Below are positions 7,672 through 13,040 of a stretch of DNA of 22,495 nucleotides, one piece after another. A program made the translations under genes and the position numbers. The DNA is taken from positions 1-22,495 of the forward strand of contig JAFHCF010000132.1 in the NCBI GenBank assembly GCA_048497495.1, read 5' to 3'. The DNA is from JAFHCF01 sp048497495. Its GTDB lineage: Bacteria; Pseudomonadota; Alphaproteobacteria; Rhizobiales; Ancalomicrobiaceae. How positions within the stretch are numbered: the stretch's first letter is position 1; every line of letters begins with the position of its first letter. Below the pieces are notes generated by a model. The model did not search any database, was not told the origin of the DNA, and worked only from the letters and a program-made list of their open reading frames with translations.

Positions 7672-8741
7672 GCAGACTCTTCCGGGTCATCGACACGGGC
7701 GTGCGCGAGGGCCGGGCGAACATCGCCTTCGACGCCGCGTTGATCGATGCGCACAAGGCCGGCGAGATCCCCGACACGATCCGCTTCCTCACCTTCCGCC
7801 CCTCGGCGCTGGTGGGCCGGCATCAGTCGCTGTCGAAGGAGATCCGCCTCGACTGGTGCCGCGACAACGGCGTCGGCACCGTCCGGCGGATCACCGGCGG
7901 CGGCGCGCTCTACATGGACGAGGGCCAGTTCGGGGTGGAACTGGTGTTCCATCGCGCGACGCTCGGCATCGTCTCGCTCGGCGATCTGGCCAAGGCGATC
8001 TGCGAGGCGATCGCGCTCGGACTGACGAAGCTCGGCGTCGCCGCGCGCTACCGTCCGCGCAACGACATCGAGGTCGACGGGCGCAAGATCTCCGGCACTG
8101 GCGGCTTCTTCGATGGCGACACACTGTTCTATCAGGCGACGATTCTCGCCGACATGGACCCGACGCGCATGCTCGCGGCCCTCAACGTGCCCGAGGCGAA
8201 GCTCGCCAAACGCGCCCTCGACGACGCCGGCGCCCGAGTGACGACGCTTAAGGCGCTGCTCGGCGACGCGATGCCGTCGCGCGCCGAGATTCAGGAAGCA
8301 TTGCTCGCCGGCTTCCGCGAGGGGCTCGGCATCGCCACCGCGCGCGGCGCCATCACGGCGCGCGAGGAAACCCTCGCAAAGGCCGCCTACGACGAGGAGA
8401 TCGGCACCGACGACTTCGTCGCCGAGATCGATACGCCGGCGGACGGATCCCACCACGCTTCCCTCACTGGAAAGGGCGGAACCATCGAAGCCCACCTCCG
8501 ATTGGAAGGCGAGGGGAGCCCGCGCATCCGCGAGGCCTTGATCACCGGCGACTTCTTCGTGACGCCGCCGCGCACGATCTTCGACCTGGAATCGGCATTG
8601 CGCGGCACGCCGATCGGCGAAATCCGCCAAAAGGTCGAGGACTTCTTCGCGAATGCCGACATAGGTCTGCTCAGCGCCGGGGCGGGCGACTTCGCCGACG
8701 TCCTCGAGGCGGCGGCATCTGGAAAGAACGTTTCCACCTGA
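7668..8741 (+). CDS. sHdr-type lipoate-protein ligase (sLplA)
   Basis: This is a lipoate/octanoate protein ligase of 357 aa, expected to attach octanoate or lipoate to the LbpA lysine using ATP. It shows the LplA signature RRITGGGALYMD (residues 73-84), the upstream SALVGRHQSLSKE binding loop, and the catalytic-type lysine in GRKISGTGGFF (Lys140). The C-terminal third (GKGGTIEAHLRLEGEGSPRIREALITGDFF) matches the LplB-like accessory domain, so both parts of the bipartite ligase are fused here. Position immediately after lipS2 and before dsrE3-lbpA supports the sLplA assignment rather than a general LplA. The start overlaps the lipS2 stop by 4 bp, with GGAG and GAGG nearby. Confidence 0.88.
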   Translation: MSRLFRVIDTGVREGRANIAFDAALIDAHKAGEIPDTIRFLTFRPSALVGRHQSLSKEIRLDWCRDNGVGTVRRITGGGALYMDEGQFGVELVFHRATLGIVSLGDLAKAICEAIALGLTKLGVAARYRPRNDIEVDGRKISGTGGFFDGDTLFYQATILADMDPTRMLAALNVPEAKLAKRALDDAGARVTTLKALLGDAMPSRAEIQEALLAGFREGLGIATARGAITAREETLAKAAYDEEIGTDDFVAEIDTPADGSHHASLTGKGGTIEAHLRLEGEGSPRIREALITGDFFVTPPRTIFDLESALRGTPIGEIRQKVEDFFANADIGLLSAGAGDFADVLEAAASGKNVST

Positions 8742-8793
8742 ATTGGGTGTCGCAGAGGGAAAAGACGGACGCCGACGGACCCCAATGGAAGTA

Positions 8794-8813
8794 ACATTAG
8801 AATATCATAATGT
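8794..8813. promoter_or_regulatory. Shared 20-bp palindromic motif, copy 2 (dsrE3-lbpA promoter)
   Basis: ACATTAGAATATCATAATGT is an imperfect 20-bp palindrome. The outer ACATTA/TAATGT arms and the central ATAT are perfectly symmetric, and only four inner positions break symmetry. It lies 60 bp before the dsrE3 GTG in the sLplA-dsrE3 gap and is the most symmetric of the three copies. Confidence 0.65.
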
Positions 8814-8873
8814 GAAGCCGAGGAGTCGTGTGGCCGAGCGTCGCCGAACCGGCCGAACCCGAGGAGAACCGCC

Positions 8874-9254
8874 GTGGCCAGCAAACTCTTGATCATCTTG
8901 GCGAACACCGATCCGAACGACCCGGCCGAGCTCGGCGCGCCGTTCTTCCAGGCGACGGTCGCCGCCGCCATGGACTACGAGGTCGAGGTGATCTGCACCG
9001 CGGCCTCCGGCATCCTGATGAAGAAGGGCGTCGCGGAGAAGCTGGTGGTCAAGCAGGGCAGCCCGAAGTCGGTCTACGAGTTCATCAAGGACGCCCACGA
9101 GGCCGGCGTGGTGTTCAGGTGCTGCTCGCCGAACCTCGACCTCTTCGACATGACCACCGACGACCTGATCCCGGAATGCACGGGCGTGGTCGGCGGGGCC
9201 TATCTGATCGAGAAGGTCATGGAAGACGACGAGGTCAAGGTCCTGACCTACTGA
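8874..9254 (+). CDS. dsrE3: DsrE3-like sulfurtransferase
   Basis: This is a small cytoplasmic DsrE/F-family protein of 126 aa. The N-terminal strand KLLIILANTDPND, the PFFQATVAAAMDYEVEVICTA helix-strand pair and the C-terminal ECTGVVGGAYLI fit the fold. Candidate persulfide cysteines are the adjacent pair Cys83-Cys84 (VFRCCSPN) and Cys102. DsrE3-type proteins exchange sulfane sulfur with TusA in sHdr organisms. The start is a GTG at 8874 with GAGGAG about 7 nt upstream. In described sHdr clusters dsrE3 is followed by the shdr core genes and then lbpA. Here a 317-bp gap and then lbpA follow directly. Confidence 0.88.
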   Translation: MASKLLIILANTDPNDPAELGAPFFQATVAAAMDYEVEVICTAASGILMKKGVAEKLVVKQGSPKSVYEFIKDAHEAGVVFRCCSPNLDLFDMTTDDLIPECTGVVGGAYLIEKVMEDDEVKVLTY

Positions 9255-9571
9255 GCGTTCCGTCGAGGCCCCCCCACGACGGGAGGACACCCGCCGACGT
9301 CAGGCTCACGTCGACGGGGGTCGTCGGAGCGGCCGCCGGACCCGATCCGATCGGTATGGCGACCGTTCCGTACGAAGTAGAGCGCCGGAAGACACGACGG
9401 AACGACCGACCTCCCGCCGAACCAGCGACCCGAGATCGCGGCGGCGGGAGACACGAAGAGAGGGGGGATCACCGACGTGATCCTCCGGGGAAATCTCGAG
9501 ACGACGAGCCCGCCCGACCCGGAACCGGCTTCCGAGGTACCGGGGGCGAGCCCAAGGAGAGGAAGACGAAC
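9255..9571. other. 317-bp dsrE3-lbpA gap without a gene
   Basis: No plausible gene is visible. The open frame leading into lbpA is Arg/Pro/Gly-rich and lacks cysteine-cluster motifs, so no HdrC/HdrB remnant is seen. It contains one clear hairpin (9466-9483). The final 30 nt carry a strong purine-rich ribosome-binding region (AAGGAGAGGA) for lbpA. The length suggests an untranslated spacer or a site of gene loss. Confidence 0.6.
9466..9483. promoter_or_regulatory. Hairpin upstream of lbpA
   Basis: GGATCAC-CGAC-GTGATCC is a perfect 7-bp stem with a 4-nt loop, extendable with one mismatch to about 10 bp. No T-run follows. It may stabilise or process the dsrE3-lbpA mRNA to set lbpA dosage, or be a binding site. 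Confidence 0.4.
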
Positions 9572-10012
9572 ATGCCCGTGGTCCGTGGCTGCAATCTGCC
9601 CGACGAACTGCTCTACGACGTCGACACCCACACCTGGTATCGCGAGATGCCGGACGGCAACGTCCGCATCGGCATGACCCAGGTCGCCGTGGCGCTCGCC
9701 GGCAAGCTGGTAGCCTTCACGCCGAAGAAGGCCGGCAAGCCGGTCGCGGCGGGCAAGTCCTGCGCGACGGTGGAATCGGGCAAGTGGGTCGGCCCGGCGA
9801 AATCGGCCGCCGGCGGCAACGTCGTCGCCGTCAACGACGCGCTGGTCGCCACCCCGACGCTCGCCAACGACGACCCCTACGGTGCCTGGATGGTCGAACT
9901 CCAGCCGGAGGATTGGGCCGCGGTCAAGCCGACCCTGACCCCTGGCGCCGCGGTCGCCGACAAGTACGACGCCAAGATGGCCGCCGACGGTTTCGCCGGC
10001 TGCGCCGGCTGA
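9572..10012 (+). CDS. lbpA: Lipoate-binding protein LbpA (GcvH-like)
   Basis: This is a single-domain lipoyl carrier of 146 aa, similar to glycine-cleavage H protein in length and fold. The lipoylation site is ATVESGKWVGPAKS, with the modified lysine at Lys71. The ESGKWVGP context is typical of sHdr-associated LbpA and differs from the ESVKAASD type of GcvH. The N-terminal WYREMPDGNVRIGMTQVAVALAG strands and the C-terminal DPYGAWMVELQPEDWAAVKP complete the domain. It has cysteines at 7, 64 and near the C-terminus (GFAGCAG). LbpA is the expected substrate of sLplA and LipS1/LipS2 from the operon just upstream. In sHdr systems it carries intermediates for the HdrB-type subunits. The start has AAGGAGAGGA 8-10 nt upstream. 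The next gene is a hydrogenase maturation gene 283 bp away. Confidence 0.93.
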   Translation: MPVVRGCNLPDELLYDVDTHTWYREMPDGNVRIGMTQVAVALAGKLVAFTPKKAGKPVAAGKSCATVESGKWVGPAKSAAGGNVVAVNDALVATPTLANDDPYGAWMVELQPEDWAAVKPTLTPGAAVADKYDAKMAADGFAGCAG

Positions 10013-10112
10013 CCGGCGAACTCTCGTAACACCTCCGCCTCGCGTCGATCTGAAATCTCAGTGAAGCGAGAGCGGCGTTCCCAGGACGATATTCGGCGGC
10101 GGATCGGCAGAT

Positions 10113-10161
10113 CCTCGCCGAGCGGGGAAGGCTGTGCCCGTAGCACGCGGTCTCGGCGAGG
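10113..10161. terminator. Stem-loop between lbpA and the hydrogenase operon
   Basis: CCTCGCCGAG (10113-10122) and CTCGGCGAGG (10152-10161) form a perfect 10-bp stem with a 29-nt loop. It lies about 100 bp after the lbpA stop. No uridine run follows directly, so it may be a transcript-end stabiliser or an attenuator rather than a classical intrinsic terminator. Confidence 0.4.
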
Positions 10162-10255
10162 TTCGAGGGGTAAAACCGGGTGTTTTCGACGGTGTCCACG
10201 GTTTCCGATTTCGACTGAAATATCGAATTGGTTTGATCCGTGTCAAAACTCTAAA

Positions 10256-10275
10256 ACATTAGAAGTTCATAAAGT
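10256..10275. promoter_or_regulatory. Shared 20-bp palindromic motif, copy 3 (hydrogenase promoter)
   Basis: ACATTAGAAGTTCATAAAGT matches the copy at 8794-8813 at 17 of 20 positions, including the first nine, and lies 20 bp before the ATG of the maturation protease gene. It is within an AT-rich stretch (about 10200-10280) that is the likely promoter region of the hydrogenase operon. Confidence 0.6.
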
Positions 10276-10295
10276 AGGCAGGCTCGGGTGATGTC

Positions 10296-10799
10296 ATGAC
10301 ACATGTCTCGCATGGATCCGGAATCGTCGTGCTCGGTGTCGGCAACACGTTGCTGACCGACGACGGCATCGGTGTCCACGTGGTGCGCGAACTCGCCGAA
10401 GCCGAGGCGCGAACCGGCGCGCGGGGCACCGACGTGGTGTTCCACGACGGCGGCACCATCGGCCTCGCCCTCCTGCCGCTGATCGAGAACGCCGCCGGGG
10501 TGATCCTGGTCGACGCCGCCGATTTCGGCGGCTCGGTCGGCGAGGTTCGCCGGTTCGACGGCGACGACATGGACGCGCTGCTCCGGGTCAAGCGCTCGAC
10601 CCCGCATGAGATCGCCGTCTCCGACCTCATCCTCACCGCCGAACTGATCGGCACCAAGCCCGAACGGCGCGCCCTGGTCGCCATCCAGGCCGGCGACATC
10701 GGCCTGGGCGCCGAGCCGCAGGCGTCGGTGTGGGCCGCCGTGCCCGCCGCGCGCGACCACGTCGACGCCATTCTCGATCTCTGGGAGACGACGCCATGA
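10296..10799 (+). CDS. [NiFe]-hydrogenase maturation protease (HyaD/HupD family)
   Basis: This is a C-terminal endopeptidase of 167 aa that removes the tail of the hydrogenase large subunit after nickel insertion. The M52 signature GVGNTLLTDDGIGVHVVREL is present (residues 14-33). The three nickel-sensing positions expected from HybD are accounted for by Asp23, Asp76 (VDAADFG) and His104 (STPHEIAVSDL). Its partner is evidently the large subunit encoded downstream, which still carries a 15-residue tail after the last ligand histidine. It is the first gene of the hydrogenase unit, and its stop overlaps the next start (ATGA). Placement of the protease first, ahead of the structural genes, is less usual than the structural-first order. 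Confidence 0.9.
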   Translation: MTHVSHGSGIVVLGVGNTLLTDDGIGVHVVRELAEAEARTGARGTDVVFHDGGTIGLALLPLIENAAGVILVDAADFGGSVGEVRRFDGDDMDALLRVKRSTPHEIAVSDLILTAELIGTKPERRALVAIQAGDIGLGAEPQASVWAAVPAARDHVDAILDLWETTP

Positions 10800-11233
10800 A
10801 CGCCGAAAGCGGACCCCCGATGCCCGCCCTATCTCTCGCCGACGCGGTCTTCGCCGAACTCGCCCATGCGCTGGCGCGCCTCGTCGAGACCGGCGAGGAG
10901 ACCGTCGTCGATCTCCGCAGCCTGCCCTTCGGCGAGACCGAGCGCGACGCCTTGCGCGAACGGCTCGGCAAGGGCGAGGTCACCTGCGAGCTCGAGGTCG
11001 CCGGCCGTTCCGAAGTCCATGAGACCGGGTTTTCCGGCGTCTGGTGGGTCCGCCATTACGGCGGGTCCGGCGAGGTGATCGTCGAGGAGGTCGTGGTGGC
11101 ACGCATCCCCGAGATCCTGGTTTCCCATCCCGAGGACGTCGCCCACGCCGCCCGGCGCATGGCGGCGACGCGCGACGAGACCCCCGTTACACAATCAACC
11201 GCTGCCGACGAGGAGGAAATTTCCCGTGGCTGA
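10796..11233 (+). CDS. HupH/HyaF C-terminal-domain hydrogenase accessory protein
   Basis: This is a 145-aa protein resembling the C-terminal half of HupH/HyaF, an accessory protein of membrane-bound uptake hydrogenases thought to help small-subunit cluster assembly or quality control. The recognisable core is VDLRSLPFGETERDALRERLGKGEV followed by SEVHETGFSGVWWVRHY and VEEVVVARIPEILVSHPEDV. Full HupH/HyaF proteins have about 280 residues and two related domains, so this is a one-domain form. It overlaps the protease stop by 4 bp and the small-subunit start by 8 bp, giving tight translational coupling. The Asp/Glu-rich tail contains the small-subunit ribosome-binding site. The assignment is from motif resemblance. 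Confidence 0.75.
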   Translation: MNAESGPPMPALSLADAVFAELAHALARLVETGEETVVDLRSLPFGETERDALRERLGKGEVTCELEVAGRSEVHETGFSGVWWVRHYGGSGEVIVEEVVVARIPEILVSHPEDVAHAARRMAATRDETPVTQSTAADEEEISRG

Positions 11234-12281
11234 TCAGATGACACTCGGCGATAGACTGGCGGAGCACGGCGTGTCACGTCGCGCCTTCGTCAAATACGCA
11301 TCCTGGCTCGGCTCGCTGATGGCGCTGTCGCCGGCGACCTCGAAGGCGATGGCGGCGGAAATGGCCAAGGCGAGACGCCAGTCGGTGATCTGGCTCTCCT
11401 TCCAGGAGTGCACCGGCTGCACCGAGGCGATCACCCGCTCCTTCGGCCCGACGCTCGAGGACCTGATCTTCGACTTCATCTCGCTCGACTACCACCACAC
11501 GCTGCAGGCGGCGTCGGGCGAGGCGATCGAGGCGGCGCGCCACGCGGCGATGGTCGAGAACAAGGGCAAGTACATCGTCGTCGTCGACGGTTCGGTGCCG
11601 ATGAAGGACGACGGCATCTATTCGACGACCGCCGGCCATTCCAACTACGACACCTTGATCGAGACGGCCAAGGACGCCTTCGCCATCATCTCGGTCGGCA
11701 CCTGCGCGGCCTTCGGCGGCATTCCCAAGGCCAAGCCCAATCCGACCGGCGCGGTGTCGATCGGCGACATCATCAAGGACAAGCCGGTGATCAACATCCC
11801 CGGTTGCCCGCCGATCCCCGAGGCGATGACCGGCACGATCGCCTATCTCCTGTCCTTCGGCAAAGTGCCCGAACTCGATCATCTCGCCCGCCCCAAGGCC
11901 TTCTTCGGCGAGAACATCCACGACCGCTGCTACCGCCGGCCCTTCTACGAGCGCGGTCAGTTCGCCCACGCCTTCGACGACGAGGGCGCGCGCGCCGGCT
12001 GGTGCCTCTACGAGGTCGGCTGCAAGGGCCCGGTCACCTACAACGCCTGCGCCACCTTGAAGTGGAACGGCGGAACCTCCTTCCCGATCCAGTCGGGTCA
12101 CGGGTGCCTGGGGTGTTCCGAGCCGGACTTCTGGGACAAGGGCGGCTTCTACGTGCCGCTGTCGGGCACGATCGGCCCGACCGCACAACTCGTCGGCGGC
12201 GCGGCTCTGGCCGGCGCGGTGGCCGGCGTCGCCGCCGCCGCGGTGGCTCGTCGCCGCAAAGCCAGCCTGAACAAGGGGTGA
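11226..12281 (+). CDS. [NiFe]-hydrogenase small subunit, Tat-exported, membrane-anchored
   Basis: This is the electron-transfer subunit (351 aa) of a periplasmic-facing, membrane-bound group 1 [NiFe] hydrogenase. A twin-arginine signal (SRRAFVKYASWLG, residues 17-29) leads the protein. Proximal cluster ligands are Cys62, Cys65 (ECTGC), Cys160 (GTCAAFGG) and Cys194 (GCPPIP). Distal ligands are His232, Cys235, Cys260 and Cys266. Medial ligands are Cys275, Cys294 and Cys297, consistent with a 3Fe-4S cluster. The supernumerary proximal cysteines of oxygen-tolerant enzymes are absent, since the motif is CTGC and not CTCC. A C-terminal hydrophobic helix (about 322-342) ending in ARRRK anchors it. 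The GTG start at 11226 has GAGGAGG 9 nt upstream. It pairs with the downstream large subunit. Confidence 0.95.
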   Translation: MADQMTLGDRLAEHGVSRRAFVKYASWLGSLMALSPATSKAMAAEMAKARRQSVIWLSFQECTGCTEAITRSFGPTLEDLIFDFISLDYHHTLQAASGEAIEAARHAAMVENKGKYIVVVDGSVPMKDDGIYSTTAGHSNYDTLIETAKDAFAIISVGTCAAFGGIPKAKPNPTGAVSIGDIIKDKPVINIPGCPPIPEAMTGTIAYLLSFGKVPELDHLARPKAFFGENIHDRCYRRPFYERGQFAHAFDDEGARAGWCLYEVGCKGPVTYNACATLKWNGGTSFPIQSGHGCLGCSEPDFWDKGGFYVPLSGTIGPTAQLVGGAALAGAVAGVAAAAVARRRKASLNKG

Positions 12282-12286
12282 GGACC

Positions 12287-12940
12287 ATGGATCTCTTGGA
12301 TTTCGCACGCGGCCCCGCGATCAACGTCGCCCTGGTCGTCCTGGTCTTCGGCGTCCTGTGGCGCCTCGGAGCCCTGATCTTCCTCGGCAGAGCCGCCGAG
12401 CGCACCGTCCCGCGCCTCGGCACGCCGGGTCCCTTCGTCGCCTCGATCCGCGAGTTCGGCCGGCGCATGCTGCCCCATCCGACCTTCGCCTACGCCGAAC
12501 GCTTCGCCTTCTTCAACGGCTGGGTGTTCCACCTCGGCCTCGCCATCGTGGTGTTCGGCTTCCGCCCGCACATCCTGTTCGTCAAGCACCTGACCGGTCT
12601 GTCGTGGCCGGCGCTGCCCTCCGGCGTGATCTACGCCGTCGGCGCCATCACCGCGATCTCGCTGGTGGCGGCGCTGGTCAGCCGGATCACCAACCCGGTG
12701 AAGCGCTTCATCTCCGGCGTCGACGACTACCTCAGCTGGCTCGTCACCTTCCTGCCGGTCGTCACCGGGCTGATCGCCGTCGGCCATATCGGCGCCCGCT
12801 ACGAGACCCTGCTCGCCATCCATCTGCTGTCGGTCGCCGCCCTCCTGATCTGGCTGCCCTTCGGCAAGTTGATGCATGCCTTCATCGTCTTCCTGTCGCG
12901 GGGCGCCACCGGTGCCTTCCTCGCCCGGCGCGGCGTGTGA
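12287..12940 (+). CDS. isp1: Isp1-type cytochrome b subunit (HdrE/DsrM/NarI-like)
   Basis: This is an integral membrane cytochrome b of 217 aa with about five hydrophobic segments, of the NarI/DsrM/HdrE type found as Isp1 in Isp-type hydrogenases. Candidate haem-ligand histidines are in NGWVFHLGLAIVVFGFRPH, VKHL, GHIG and AIHLLSVAALLIWLPFGKLMH. It should take electrons from the periplasmic small subunit to the quinone pool or, across the membrane, to the cytoplasmic Isp2. It differs from the four-helix HyaC/HupC cytochrome b of ordinary uptake hydrogenases. The ATG at 12287 is 5 bp after the small-subunit stop, with GGGGTGAGG upstream. A 100-bp gap with a hairpin separates it from the large-subunit gene. 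Placing isp1 directly after the small subunit is as in known Isp-type operons. Confidence 0.88.
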   Translation: MDLLDFARGPAINVALVVLVFGVLWRLGALIFLGRAAERTVPRLGTPGPFVASIREFGRRMLPHPTFAYAERFAFFNGWVFHLGLAIVVFGFRPHILFVKHLTGLSWPALPSGVIYAVGAITAISLVAALVSRITNPVKRFISGVDDYLSWLVTFLPVVTGLIAVGHIGARYETLLAIHLLSVAALLIWLPFGKLMHAFIVFLSRGATGAFLARRGV

Positions 12941-12951
12941 TCCGAACTCGA

Positions 12952-12996
12952 CGGGCGGATCCTTCCGCCCGACCCCTCATCCGCCCTCGGCCTCTC
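12952..12996. repeat. Hairpin and repeat fragment between isp1 and the large-subunit gene
   Basis: CGGGCGGA-TCCT-TCCGCCCG (12952-12971) is a perfect 8-bp stem. A fragment of the CCCCTCATCCGCCC...CTCTCCC dispersed repeat family follows at 12973-12996. It lies inside the hydrogenase operon and may affect mRNA processing or the stoichiometry of the two halves. Confidence 0.55.
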
Positions 12997-13040
12997 CCAC
13001 GAGATGACGGCCGAAGAACCAGATACCCGGAGCGCGGCCC

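Noticed and set aside
9572..10012. Glycine cleavage H protein (GcvH).
   Set aside because: The lysine context ESGKWVGP and the dsrE3/sLplA neighbours fit LbpA. No gcvT or gcvP gene is present.
10200..10290. A sigma-54 (-24/-12) promoter for the hydrogenase operon, as in some hup operons.
   Set aside because: No TGGC-N9/10-TTGC-like pair with correct spacing was found in the stretch.
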